Source: Stomorhina lunata (taxonomy: Eukaryota > Arthropoda > Insecta > Diptera > Rhiniidae). Taken from it: a stretch of DNA of 64,000 nucleotides. Within the stretch, counting starts at the first letter, position 1. Each line of letters begins with the position of its first letter. Below, one piece after another: positions 44,204 through 56,491 of this stretch. The stretch spans positions 58,368,651 through 58,432,650 of the forward strand of contig OW121741.1 in assembly GCA_933228675.1 (NCBI GenBank). Reading direction: 5' to 3'. The position numbers and the translations under genes are program-made. The notes beneath the pieces were generated by a model that saw only the letters and a list, made by a program, of their open reading frames with translations, was not told the DNA's origin and did no database searches.

Positions 44204-46155
44204 ATGGTAGTCATTTTTGCACCTAGGGTTGTGGTGTTGATTGCCATTGCGTAAGTTTTTCTTCTGAGTTATTGCGCTGAAGTATGTAACTGTTTGGGTA
44301 CTATGCGACTTTTCAACCGGTCCAGTCAAGATCCACCCAAATTGCGTATCTTGAGCAAATTTAAAATTTGAGGGTAGAAACCACTTCCTATAAGGAAGTC
44401 GATAGGCCTGCTTTCGTAAAAGCAAGGATCTGCTAACTCTACATCTTTACAAAATTTAATAATGCTTGGATTTATGCTTTGGGTGGGTAAAGTTCGAGTT
44501 AGAGATTTAACCACTATCGCTCGGATTTCCAAAGAGTAATTTTTAAGGGTATTAGACCGGAGAAGTGCTTTGCATAGTTGGTTTGAACGAGCCGTTAGAA
44601 CTCCATTCAAACCTGATATTTCAGTATTGATAGGTAGTGTGGGTAAATTCAGTTTACGTCTGAACTGATCTGAAATAAATGTGAAATCTGAGGCCGGGTC
44701 AATCAACGCTCGGGCAGGGTATAAAGAACCATTAACTTCGACATTAAATACAGCCGTTCCCAACAAAGACTTCCTGTCATCTAAACTAGAGTCTTTAGGG
44801 TGAGTTGTGGTGGAGAACGATTGCGCTGCATTTTGTGATGTTGTAGGGTAATCATCCATCGAGTTAGAGTGTGCGATTGTCGAAGAGGGTTTGTGAAGCA
44901 GCGTATGATGACTACCTTCACAATATCTGCACGAGTAAAAACTCGTGCAATCTTTAACGCCGTGAGAAATCGCCGGACAGTTATAGCAACAGCCATTATT
45001 TTGAACAAAGTTTATTCTTTCCTTTACTCCGTAAGACATAAAGGAGGGACAATCTTTCAGGGTATGATTGGCATCACATAATCTGCATGCTGATCCATTT
45101 GGCTTATCTTGCATTTGTGTAGGGTGTGAATGATGTTGTCAGGGTGCAGGCATTTTCTTGGCTACGGTAAAATTTTGGTTCTGTTCAGATTTAATATTTC
45201 TAGTGTACGGGTTAGGATTCTTGATATAGTTTACGGATTCAAGACCTTTGTACTTGTGTGTTAAAATTTCATCCATTTGAGTCCATGAGGGTGGTATGGA
45301 ACTGTTTTTTAGGGTTCTCTCAAAATCTTCAAGTATTGTTGCGGGTAATTTGGATGAAGAGAGATATACGAAAATTGAATCCCAGTTATCGGTATCTATC
45401 TCTAGGGTATTTAAATGTGTAATGCAACTATTAACAGTGCGCTGCAATATTCGAATAGCTGTCGGACATTGAACGCGAACTTCGGGTAAATTGAACAATG
45501 ATTTCAATTATGCATTAATTTGCATTCGTTTGTTTTCATATTGAAAATTAAGTTGCGTCCATGCCATTATAAAGCCATCGTTTGTTAAGGGTACATTTTC
45601 AACTATTTCGTTGGCCTCCCCCCGCGTTTTTTGCTTTAGGTAAAATAGTTTTTCTACTCCTGTGAGGCGTTGGTTATTTCCATAAATAGCTTGAAATAAA
45701 TCCCTAAAAGATATCCAGTCTTTATAATCGCCAACGAAAACTTGCATGTCGCAGGGTTGTACTGTAAATGCAGAGTTACTGTCTGGGTGGGTAGTGTGTG
45801 TAGGAGTAGTCAGGGTAGTATTGCTGGTTTCATGTAGGATAAGTTCTTCTATTGCTTGTTCTATGGAGATTATTCGAGATCTATAAATGGTTTTAGCTTT
45901 TAAGTATTCACGGGTAAGATCTTCTAAGTTTATGGTGGCTGCCAATACTGGGTCATCCAGCTGTCCAGATTCTCGAATTCAGTCATACCGCGTTGAAATT
46001 TTACTCCAAATTTCCTCTAATTCTCGTTTTTGATATCGAATAGCGGATAGGGTAAGAAATTCATCCATAGTTTTCGAGTAATCATCATCAAAAGATGCCA
46101 AATCCACTTGGATATAGCGCAAGAAACTAGAGGCCACTGATTTTAAACAGGTCAT
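44204..46155 (-). pseudogene. BEL Gag and protease with three in-frame stops
   Basis: On the - strand from an ATG at 46155 (MTCLKSVASSFLR), one reading frame runs through Gag (a DUF1759-like block with VFVGDYKDWISFRDLF and WTQLNFQYENKRMQ). It continues through Cys/His knuckles (CRLCDANHTLKDCPSF; CCYNCPAISHGVKDC; CRYCEGSHHTLLH) to an aspartic protease (ARALIDPASDFTFISDQF). The usual DSGS motif reads DPAS here. The frame is broken only by in-frame stops at about 45979 (TGA), 45508 (TAA) and 45139 (TGA). A frame change near 44345 precedes the last recognisable block FGWILTGPVEKS. Point mutation, not indels, dominates the decay. Confidence 0.85.
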
Positions 46156-47044
46156 TTTTGTTAAATTAATAGGGTTAGTGTGTAACAATTTAACGAAATA
46201 GTTGATAGGGTAGTGTGTAGTACGTTAATTTTACACTTAAAAGCAATAAAATCAATGTATTTTATAAAGTTTTTGAACAAAAGACAACAATTGTAAAAGG
46301 GTGTGTGTGTCGAAGAAAACCGGGTTTTATAATAAATTTGTTCAAAAATGAGTTATGTTTTACAAAATTGCAAAAAAAATTATATATATTTTTATGTTTA
46401 AATGGGTTACTCACCGACTCTGCTAGGCTGTAGGGTACTATCTTTTTTTATACGTGAGTGTATATGCGTGTTTTTTACACGTCGATTCTTCTTTGGTTTG
46501 ATCTTCCCGCTAAGAGTCGATCGACAAGAACTGGGTTGTTGTTGTTATAAATGAAAGAACAGAAGTATTTTGGGTTATTGAGTCGTAAGCAAAATAAAAT
46601 ATTAATATTAAGATTAACATTAAGTGTAAGTTTTATTAATATGTTTTTTGTGTTTTTTAAAAGGGTAAGGGTATAATTTAAAATATGTAAATTAATCATA
46701 AAAACACAACAAATAAAGTTAATAACTTTTCACTAAATAATTTTAAATAAAACTAATTTATTATTTATTTTATTGTAGGGTGGGTAAATTTACTTTAATA
46801 AATAATAGTGTGCAAAACAAATATTTATTTTGTATTCAATTTTGAGTTTCACTGTTTTTAGTTACAAGTTTTTATTTTTGTTTCTTTTGTATTTTCTTTT
46901 TTACTTTTTGTAATTTGTTTTAATTTTAGTATATTTGTCACACACTTTTTTGTTTTTATTTATTAAAAAATTAAATGATTTTGGTGGACTGTATTTTTTT
47001 TCTGATTTTTAAAGCAAATTTTGCTTAAAGGTTCTGGAGGACCA
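46156..47044 (-). other. BEL leader region
   Basis: AT-rich sequence between the 5' LTR and gag. No coding motif is seen. The primer-binding site next to the LTR (about 47030-47044) could not be assigned with confidence. Confidence 0.5.
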
Positions 47045-47481
47045 TGTTTATACGGGTTATAGGGTGTTGGCAAAGTCAAATAAATGAAAACACAATGTTT
47101 TGTATATTTTCTTAAACTCGTTATAAATTTTTACTTCATTTATTAATTTATAATTTACAAAATGTAATATTTAGTTTAAGATTTTAGGGTGTAGTTTTCA
47201 CAATATTTTCTTTAGTTTTAATTTAGGGTTTAAGTATTTATTTTAGTTTTAATTTAGGGTGTAAGTATTTATTTTAAAAACTTATTTATTTATTTCACCG
47301 ATGGTTATTCGGGTTTTAACTCGAGTTGTTGGATTTTCGGGTTGATGCTGATTGAGAAGTGTTGTTTGCTTTTTGGCTCCACTTGCTTTTACCTTTCTTC
47401 CTAATTGAAATTGGCTGCAGTTTATTTGCATGTCAAAATAATAGTCAGTGATGAGATTAGGGTAGGTTTACCGCGTGATCA
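47045..47481 (-). repeat. BEL 5' LTR
   Basis: 437 bp. Relative to the other LTR it carries a partial tandem duplication (TTTTAGTTTTAATTTAGGGT) and a 28-bp insertion near TTTATTTGCATGTC, plus scattered substitutions. The BEL element is therefore clearly older than the gypsy within it. Confidence 0.88.
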
Positions 47482-47856
47482 GGCGATATCTCAGACTGTA
47501 CCTATTTTGATGATCTATATCTGATATATAATTCATGTCGGTATACTATCCGTAAATTGAGAAATTTATACAATTTAAAAGAAAATACAAAAATTTTAAT
47601 TCGGCATCGAATTTCGAATTTTGGCTATATCTCAGGTGTTAGTAGAACTACATGTTGAAATTTAATAGTGCACTTCATAGAACACTATTAACATATAATA
47701 CCTATACATATATGTCGGTATGCCATCTAGGAGCTCATCAAACTTGATTTCAGCATACCGAAATATGTCTTAAATAAGTGTCTTTTGAACTTTATTCATG
47801 ACATAGACCTATTGTTTCAGGAAATTTCAATTTCGATCCATAATTTTTTGCTTAAA
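47482..47856 (+). repeat. RA copy 6, resumed
   Basis: This is the continuation of the diverged RA copy after the BEL (GGCGATATCTCAG, TGCCATCTAGGAGCTCATCA). It ends where a reverse-oriented RA begins. Confidence 0.6.
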
Positions 47857-50540
47857 CAAGTAAGAGTGGTATATTCGGCTGTGCCGAATCTTGGATACCC
47901 TTCACCAATGGTGTTCCAATATTAAAGTACAAAATCGTAAGAATATATTATGTTATGATTACTGACTTAGTTGAGCCCCACACAAATGCTTGATATGTAT
48001 ATTAATTTTCTTTTGTTCATACCAAATGTATGTCCTAGCAATATTTGCTTATACTAGTATTATATGCAAAGAGACTTTAAAATTAAGAGTCGGAAAACGA
48101 AAAGTTTTAAGGTAGCGTCATCATCTCGACTAGTTCTGGACCCAAAGGTTAAGTTGGAAAGGTGGCTGATATCGAAGGCAGTGTCACTTGGGTTCTCGAT
48201 TTTCGAAGATTCGATTTCGAATTTGATGAAAATTAAGTATTCTGGCATGCAACTCAAAAACGCAGTGCCCAGTGAGGGTACGTATCATTCAGCTAGTAAA
48301 AGTTGTTGATTAGTTATGTAAAACTCTGAAGTTAGCGGACCGATTTAGATCAAAGCTATCACAATGATAGTTTTGTCAATGTATACAGGCCTTAGAATTA
48401 TAGGGTATATACTAGGGGTATAACAAAAAAATACCTATCACGACGGGGTGACAACTGATGTGTTTATCAAAAAACAGTTTTTTTGGGATCAATTTGTATA
48501 AAACAACCTCTCTCCCAAACCGTTTTTTCTAAAAGCTTTCAAAATATAATAAAATTTGAATTTTTATGTTTTAGATACCATACATGCAGTCATGGACTAT
48601 ATATTAACTTCAGATACTACAAATTATCTTTGTTAAAGGATATAAACTTAAAATTAAAAAAAGAAATAATAAAAAAAATGTTTTTAAAAATCCAAATACT
48701 GAACTTCAAAATGATTTGGGAGAACTTTTTTAATGCCCGCAAATAAGTTACAGCACTTTTCATCATAGATTTTCATGGTTGATAGGTATTTTTTGAGTAT
48801 TTAGCAAATTGTTCAAAAGTTATACCCCTAGTATACACTGTTAGTTTTAGATACATACGTGCAATATATAGCTTTTGAATGGATGGATATCAGCTTTGTC
48901 GGAAAAGTTACTGAAGATTTACTTATTAATCTGAATGGAAAGTTCAGGAGATCAGAAATACTTTTGTGAAATTTTGTCCCTCTAGAAAGTTTATTTTAGG
49001 CGCTATCGCGCTGAATAACGATATTGTACAACGTCTTTATACTAAATGTCATCATCGTATCTATTATAATTTGTCATTTATTAGCTACTTAGAGATAGCC
49101 TTAGGAGAAGTTATACGGGAGCAATTGTCAAACGTGAACGCATTTCTCCCAATTGCAATTAAAAAATTAAATTTTCGTTGATATGTGATATGTGAGATAC
49201 ATACATATGTAGGTTTTGAACGCAAATAATGTACTTAGTTGCATTTTTCGTACTTCCTAGGAAGATTACCTCTAATTTGATATATAAATTCTCAAATATT
49301 ATCATAATGCTTAAAAGTCAGACACAAAATTAAGATAAATGTAGTGTGTCTGTCTGCTAAAATCTGATTTGTGAGCTCCTGGAAGGTATACCCACATGCA
49401 TTTTACATAAAATTTTAGAATATCGTCCCACCATGAATTTCACCATTGTCCATCAAAACACCTGAAATATAGCTTATACACTAAAGTATATCCACCACAA
49501 ACCAAATGCATCAGAATTTAGGTAATCCGCGAAGAACGCTATTAAATTTAATCAAAATAAACATCTGAGATATCGACAAAACAGGAGTTCCAAAATCTTG
49601 ACTACAACAGACAAACGGACTGACAGACGGACGGACACACAGGTAGACAGGCAGACAGACGGACTGACAGACATGTCGCGAAATCGATTCTCCTGCCGAT
49701 TCTGAGTGGATCGGTACAATTTGAATGGTATTTATAATCAGATTTGTAAAGTTTTTATGTCAGATTTTAGGAAATCCTCCCACAAAGAACGCTGTCATCA
49801 CAATCGGTCTATAAACACCTGAGATGTCGCTGAAACAATACTTACAAAATGTAAACAAAATTTCTTAGACACGTACTTTGGGCAATTTGCTGTACATCAA
49901 ATGTAGTATTTTGGCGATATCACAGTTGTTTATGGACCGCTTTTGATAAAATTTAATAACGTGCTTAGCGGTATGTATGTCCGTGCTCCAGGAGGATGGT
50001 TTGTCCTATTTCATTTTTTCAACAAACTTTCTCTAATGCGTACTTTGGGCAATTTGCGATACATCAAATTTAGTGTTTTGGCGATATCTAAGTTGTTTAT
50101 GGCCCGATTAAAATTTTACAGAGTGTGTGGGGAACCATTTCCTACAATCTGATATAAAATATGTTATCACTTGTACACCATGAGTATATTTGTTCACTTG
50201 TTATTTAAAAGTGTTTTTCAACCAAAAATTTTAAAATTTTCATCTAATTTTTTCGATATTTCGGGTGTTTACAAACCGATTTTAATGAAATTTAATAGCG
50301 TTCATTGCAGGAGAATTTCCTATAATTTTATATATAATTTATGTAGGTCCATTCTCCAGGGGCTTCAGAAACTTGATTTCAACAGACAGACGGACGGACA
50401 GACGATTCTGAGTCGATCGGTATAATTTTTATGGGGTCTTATGGGGTTTTATGGGCTCTACTAATAATTACAATTACAAATACAAACGGATGTACAAACT
50501 TATAAAACCATTTCACCTATTGGTGAAGGGTATAAAAAAA
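47857..50540 (-). repeat. Repeat RA copy 7, near complete
   Basis: It begins ACAAGTAAGAGTGGTATATT and a near-palindrome ATTCGGCTGTGCCGAAT, and ends CACCTATTGGTGAAGGGTAT at about 50534. At about 2.68 kb it agrees with the reconstructed length of copy 5. Internal landmarks are CGCTATCGCGCTGAATAACG, the GACGGACGGACA core at about 49610-49670, and CGATTCTCCTGCCGATTCTG. No protein-coding domain is found. Confidence 0.8.
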
Positions 50541-50991
50541 GTTTTATACTATCGCAATTCTATATATATAAAACTCTAACGTGACTGACTGATTTGCCAT
50601 CGCACAGCCCAAACGGCTAAAGCTAGAGAGCTGAAATTTTGACAGCGGGTACCTTTTTCAAAGTATAGATCCACTAAGACGGGATTTTTGGAAATTCGGC
50701 CTCTAAGGGGTTAAAAAAGGGAAAAATTAGTAATGCTGTATCTCCGGAAGTAAACTTCATAGGCCCAAAATTGAAATTGCGTTGGGATCAGCTACAAAAA
50801 TAAGTAGACACGTGCTGGGTACTTTTTAGCATATGGGACAAATAGGGGGTAGGTTAGGTTGGGTTAGACAGGATGCAGCCCATATGGTCCGCGTCACTTG
50901 GGTCCAGAGAGGTCCCTTTGTAATTCCTGCAAATGGATAGAAGAGAAAGAGAAAGGTATTTAAACTACCCCAAAAGATATAAGAGACTTAG

Positions 50992-53900
50992 TTAGAGCCA
51001 TCCTGTTGCACTAATGAAGGAGCAAATTTTGCGAATATTGAGGTCCGCGATCTCTGATAGATCATGCAAAAAAGGGAATCCCACGTGGATTTTCCTAATA
51101 TCAGCAAGGGCTGGGCAATGACAGAGGAAGTGAGTGACGGTTTCCTCCTCCTCTACGTTGTGGCAGCTTCTGCAATAATCATTACTATGAAGATTAAGTC
51201 TTCTAGCATGAGAACCTATCACCCAGTGTCCTGTGAGTACTGAGATGAGGGTGCGAAGTCTTTGGCGCGGATAGCTAACCAAGATTACAGAATGCTTACA
51301 GTCGTAAGTTGGCCATATATCATACAGGTCGTTTCTGTGAAGCAGTTGGTCTGTGCGGACCTAAAAAGAAACTGCTTACTGAGCAGTTTGCATGCAGAAA
51401 GCGGTAAACCTATGAATTGGTCAATGTTCTCCTGACCAAGGAGACAACCACCTTTCGCTAGGTTGTCCGCAGTGATATTGCCTGGTACATTTCTATGACT
51501 GTGTACCCAGAAAAGTTCAATATTGGAATGTCTCGCCATCTCATTGAGGGATGCCCGGCATTCGCGGATGAGAACGGATGTCGTGTAGACCGATGATAAA
51601 GAGTGGATTGCAGCAAGGCTATCTGTACAGAAGCGAATATCGTTTGAGTATACTCGATGCTCGCCCTATAAATAGCTGCGATTTCAGCTTGTAGAATACT
51701 GCATTGTGAGGGGAGTTTGAATTTTACTTTTGTCCCATAGAGTGGGATAAAGAAGCCCCTTCCTACCCCACGTGCTGATTTGGATCCGTCTGAGTAGATA
51801 TCCAGTGTCCCTACTGTAGAAGCAGGTAGAGTTCCTGAGATATCCACAGAGAAGAGTTGTTCGAAAACGGGGGAGGGAATGCAGTAGTCAATGTTTACGG
51901 GAATGTTTTGAGTTTTTCCAAAATAGTTGAGTGGCCTAAGGATGATGTAGACCATTCACCGGTAGTCCTTAACCTGATTGCTGAGTTGAGGGCTACGAAC
52001 TGAGCCATTAGCTCAACCGGTAGCCAGTTGAGCATAACAAGGAGTGCCTTTGAGGGTGTAGTTCTTAGGGCACCCGTAATTATGAGGGCAGCTGATCTGA
52101 GAACCTTGGCAAAGGATCCTCGCTGATTAGCCTTGTTTAGGGCAGGCCACCAGACGAGAGCGCCATACATGAGTATAGGCTTAGCAACCATTTCACAGAT
52201 CCAGGCGGTATTTGATGGGAATAGGCCCCACGTATTGCCCAGAGCTCTTCTGCACGAGTATAGTGCAATGGAGGCCTTAGACACCCTAGATCGGGTATTT
52301 AAGTTCCAGGACAGCTTAGAGTCAAGGATCACTCCTAGATATTTGGCATGATCCGTAAGTACCAGTTCGGTCCCATCTAGCTTTGGGAGGGTGAATTGGG
52401 GAATCTTATATTTCCTAGTAAATAGAACGAGTTCCGTCTTGGCGGGGTTAACCCCCAGACCGTTGGAAACGCTCCATTCCGTGAGTGTAGCCAAAGCTAC
52501 TTCTAGTCGTTGCGAGATAATGTTCGGGTACTTGCCCGAGACTTCAATAGCGACATCGTCTGCGTAAGCAATGGTTTTGAAGCGCAGAGAGTCTAATTTC
52601 ATTAACAATTTGTTAATAGCGAGGTTCCAGAGCAGGGGTGATAAAACCCCGCCCTGTGGAGTACCCCGGCATGCTACTTTATATATCGTAGCTTTGCCCA
52701 AAGTTGAGAAGATAACTCTATAGGAAAGAAGTTTCCCAATAAAGGAGACGATAGAGTTATCAACTCCTAGTTCTTCCAGTGCCAAAATAATCGATGAAGG
52801 CTTAATGTTATTAAAAGCTCCTTCGATGTCTAGAAAGGCAACGAGTGAGAATTCGCCAAACTCAAGTGATTTTTCTGAACTGACAAGTGAGTGGAGTGCT
52901 GTTTCAACAGACTTGCCTTTGTTGTAGGCGTGCTCTGATTTAGAGAGAAGACCCGGGTTAATTGATGAACGCAAGTGAACATCAATAATGCGTTCCAGAG
53001 TTTTGAGTAGGAAGGAGCTGAGGCTAATTGGCCTAAAGTCCTTCGATTTAGTGTGGCTAGCTTTACCCGCCTTTGGGATGAATACTACCTCACATCTGGT
53101 CCATGATTCAGGAATGTATGAGAGTCTAAGACAACTCATAAAAATCCTGGTAAGCCAGGGAGTGATAATATCAGCGTTGTGCTGTAGGTCTGCTGGGATG
53201 ATGCCATCCGGACCCGCTGACTTATAAGGTTTGAAACTGTCTAGAGCCCACTTAACTTTATCTCTATCAATTTTGATAGGTGCGGATTCATAAGCAGTCG
53301 AGTTACTGGACGCAGGTTCGTGGTAAAGAGCACTGCATCCAGGGAAGTGAGTGCCCAGAAGGACCTCAAGGGTTTCATTGCTACTGGTGGTCCAGTTGCC
53401 ACAGGTTTTTTGAATATAACCTGTGACGGAGGGAGTTGATGTCAGGATTTTGCGAAGTCTGCTGGTCTCGGAGAATCCTTCCACGCCGCTGCAGAAGTCT
53501 CTCCAGGACTGTCTTTTCGCATTTCTGACTACATTTTTGAATCTGTTAACTGAAGCCTTATAGGGGGCCCAGTTAGAAGTCCTTTTGGCTTCGTTAAACA
53601 GATGTCGAAATTCCTTGCGTAGCTTCACAATGTCGGGTGACCACCAGGGTGGTTTACATTTACCTTTCCTAGTGATTTTCTTGCAAGCTTGATTTGTTGC
53701 TAGCTGAAGAGCACTGGTCAAAGTGTAAACAGCTAGATCAATGTCCTCGCAAGAGTTGATTTGCGGTACAGAGGGTAAGAGGCGACGTAGGAATTCTTTA
53801 TGTGAGTCCCAGTTGGTTCTCTTCCTATTTAAGAAGGGGATTGGTCTATCCAGTTTGAATAGAAGTTCGAATTCGAAGTCATTAGACACTCTCCAGTTTT

Positions 53901-54545
53901 TAATTAAATAATGGTGCAACGAGCTAACCTAAGTGATGTCCAGAACCACTTGTCTGTTACTAACTACAAACGTGGGTTCTGACCCTGTGTTGACAACATC
54001 CAATCTACTACAAAGAAGAAAATCAAAAATTGACTCACCTCTTTCATTGGTATTGGTGCTGCCCCAGATGGTGTGGTGGGCATTACCATCTGCTCCTATA
54101 ATAAGTGGCAGATTTCCACTGACAGCCATGTCCGCTGTCCTCCTGACCAGATTGTTGGGTGGAGGTTTAATCTGGTCGTGGCCCATGTAACACGAGGCGA
54201 TCAGTATAGGGCCTGCACTGGTTTTGAATGCAGCCACTACCGTGTCTTCATCACTAAAATCGATAAAATGAAGATATTTAGAGTGCTTTTAGCTAGTATT
54301 CATGCCCGCAGCCTACCTGATCCACTGACGTGTATAAGCTTGTAGCCTTTTAGTGATAACCCACGAATCTTGTCTCCTATGATCCAAGGTTCCTGGATTA
54401 TCACTAGCTCCTCATTGCGCTCATGGACGCGTAGGAGCAAGGCAGCAGAGGCCGCCTTAGAATGATGAAGATTAATATGATTAATCCTCATCATCCTCAA
54501 AAAGGGGGATGACGGTGACGTTGAAGTCATCCTGATTCTTGTCAT
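50992..54545 (-). pseudogene. LINE ORF2, broken
   Basis: The order on the - strand is as follows. The endonuclease starts near INHINLHHSKAASAALL (QEPWI; GADGNAHHTIWGSTNTNERG). Reverse transcriptase occupies the 53919-51895 stretch (SAGPDGIIPADLQ; FLDIEGAFNN; GTPQGGVLSPLLW; YADD at about 52558). RNase H has IYSDGSKSARGVGRGFF and LQAEIAAIYRA, and the Cys/His tail has CRSCHN then HFLCHCPAL (50992-51282). Frame breaks lie near 54300, 53925, 51900, 51650 and 51285. The RT core itself is uninterrupted for 674 codons. All motif residues seen are conserved, so decay is recent. Confidence 0.88.
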
Positions 54546-55276
54546 CTTGATCGGGGTTCAGGAGGGCTTCCTCGTCAAAGTCCTTGTCCATCTCTTCATC
54601 CTCAATACCCAGGGAGCCTAGACTCATCTGGGAAATAGGATTAGGAGACGAACCGGAAGGCCCGTCAACCTTGGTGGTGGTGGGTGGAGGATCCGACGCA
54701 CTGACATCCTGCTTTTCGGGACCCTTGTCGTCACCTCGGTAGACATGGAGGATGATTTTCTCGAATCCGTAGAGAATCTTCCACCGCATCTGCCGAAGTG
54801 GCTCCAAGAATTCCTGGGTTAGAACGACAGTGATCCTTCTAAGAGAATCCTTAGGCTCAGAAACCTTTACTATCTTCCAGTCATGGACCGGAAGATTGGG
54901 GTTACTGAGTCGAAGGAGCTCCAGAATCTCCTCCTTGGATGACACACCATCGCGTACAAGGGCAGTGGATCTAGGCCTACGTGGAATCTCACGAGAAACC
55001 ACGTCGAGACTAGCTCCCTCCCATATACCTTCAATGAGCCGGACCGCCTCTCTCAAGAGAAAAGCGACCCTGGAACCACCCAGCGTCGTCGCAGTCTGGA
55101 GGGGGACCAGGGTTATCCCTAAGGACCCGTATGAATACCCCCACCAGTTTGACCTGGATCAAATCAAAGACTAACCTTCGAACCTGTGGTCGGCAGGCTA
55201 GCTTGGCCAGGTGTCGCCACCAAGCTAGTCGAATGGCTTTGAGCCGAGGTAGTCCCAGTAGCATACAGCGCACCAC
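54481..55276 (-). pseudogene. LINE ORF1, shortened and frame-broken
   Basis: The C-terminal part (55056-54481) is open. It has a short globular block (VHDWKIVKVSEPKDSLRRIT, then LRQMRWKILYGFEKIILHVY) and an acidic tail ending LFEDDED that overlaps the start of ORF2. An upstream frame (55276-55031) is open but shifted. Neither has an ATG at a convincing place and there are no CCHC knuckles. It is far shorter than the 628-codon ORF1 of the other LINE, consistent with a deletion in the N-terminal half. Confidence 0.65.
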
Positions 55277-56491
55277 AGCCCGGGACAGGCACCGTGGAAA
55301 CTGTTTCTCCGGAGATTATGAAGCCCTCGACCGGATACAAGGGGCATGATTTTTTAGACATTTGGGGGGTTCATATAGTTGGGGATTTTGCATTTTATCC
55401 TTACTGCCAAGAAAAATTTGAAAACTGCCGCCCCTCTGGGGATCAGACGCAGACCACAGAGCCGCCCAATATGGGAATGTGGATTTAGATTTGCCGGACG
55501 GACTTAATCACAGATCAGAGATCCAAGACGGACAGTTCACCCGTCACAGCCCATGTTGCCATCCATGGGAGAACTGTGGGGATGAACAAAGGGTACCCTC
55601 CGGCCGCCCAATTTGGGAAACAGACGCCGGAGGGAAGGAGGGTGGGTAGTTCTTAGTGGAGCGCTCCCTCTAAGCCTGTCTGGTATGGGTGTCCCTACTG
55701 GAGTTAGCGATGATACCAAACTCCCCCAGCATAGCCCTAGAGTTCATTGCGCGTAAGCCCCTGCATCACGACAAGATGACTACCCTTCGCAGAGGAAATA
55801 GGGGGTAAAAAGGGTAAAAATAAAATGTTGGTAGTTTTTTAAACCCATGTGTATCTTTTAAACCAATCAACAGAGTAACAAAATTCAAAACGGACCCAGT
55901 AAACAAGAAAAAAAATATTAGACACGTGTTTGGTACTTTTTTGATTCAGGGTTCAAAAAGGGGGAAAAGCGGGGGGAAAATAATTTAGGGTAGGTCCATT
56001 TTTCTTTTTCTTTGTATTTCACTTGATCCAATAAAGCTAGAAATAAAATTTATAGGGAGGTCGATTGCCAAGTACAAAATATTAAATACGTGTTTGGTAC
56101 TTTTTTCAATTAAAAGGGTAAAAAAGGGAAAAATCGGTAACATTATATCTCCTTAACCAACAGCGATAGAAGCGAAGATTAAATTGGTTTGAGATTCGCA
56201 CTAAAAATTAAGGGACACATGTTCGGTACTTTTTTGAAAATCGGCCGCCTAGGGTAGAAATGGGAGAAATTAGTAACATCATATCTCCGAAACCAACATA
56301 GATAGAAACAAAGTTGAAATTGGATTTTAATCGGCTAGGAAAATAAGGGGACACGTGTTTGGTACTTTTTTGAAAATGGCACTAATAAGAATGAAAAAGG
56401 GTTAAAACTATATTTTGGTACTTTTTTTACCCATATGTATCTTTTGAACTAATAAACATAGAAACATTTATCGCAACCGATAGATATTAAA

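Larger units (their letters stand above)
36187..47481 (-). mobile_element. BEL/Pao LTR retrotransposon, defective, hosting a gypsy
   Basis: LTRs at 36187-36564 and 47045-47481 (+ strand TGTTTA(G/T)ACGGG...CCGCGTGA(A/T)CA) are flanked by AGCGA and GGCGA, a 5-bp duplication with one change. Reading on the - strand, gag, zinc knuckles and protease are present. Most of reverse transcriptase, RNase H and integrase is deleted; only the integrase C-terminal tail remains. A gypsy element inserted into that tail. The BEL part proper is about 4.2 kb. Confidence 0.9.
50852..55795 (-). mobile_element. Second LOA-like LINE, full length but broken
   Basis: A 4944-bp element lies on the - strand and is flanked by a 12-bp duplication AAATAGGGGGTA (50840-50851, 55796-55807). 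The 3' end is CCAACCTAACC. It has the same domain set as the 28026 element, but the two are clearly different families at nucleotide level. Its closest relative in the window is the truncated copy at 8478. ORF2 is interrupted at several points. Confidence 0.9.
50565..56487 (+). repeat. Helitron-like repeat copy 2, split by a LINE
   Basis: 50574-50851 and 55796-56487 match the 10637-13886 family. The left end reads AAACTCTAACGTGACTGACT and then CATCGCACAGCCCAAACGGC. After the LINE the same register resumes (AAATAGGGGGTAAAAAGGGT). Only about 1.7 higher-order units are present. The right end is cut by RA at 56492, so the CTAG end is missing. Confidence 0.75.

Noticed and set aside
53933..54345. 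+ strand frames over the second LINE endonuclease
   Set aside because: They are antisense shadows of the endonuclease on the - strand.
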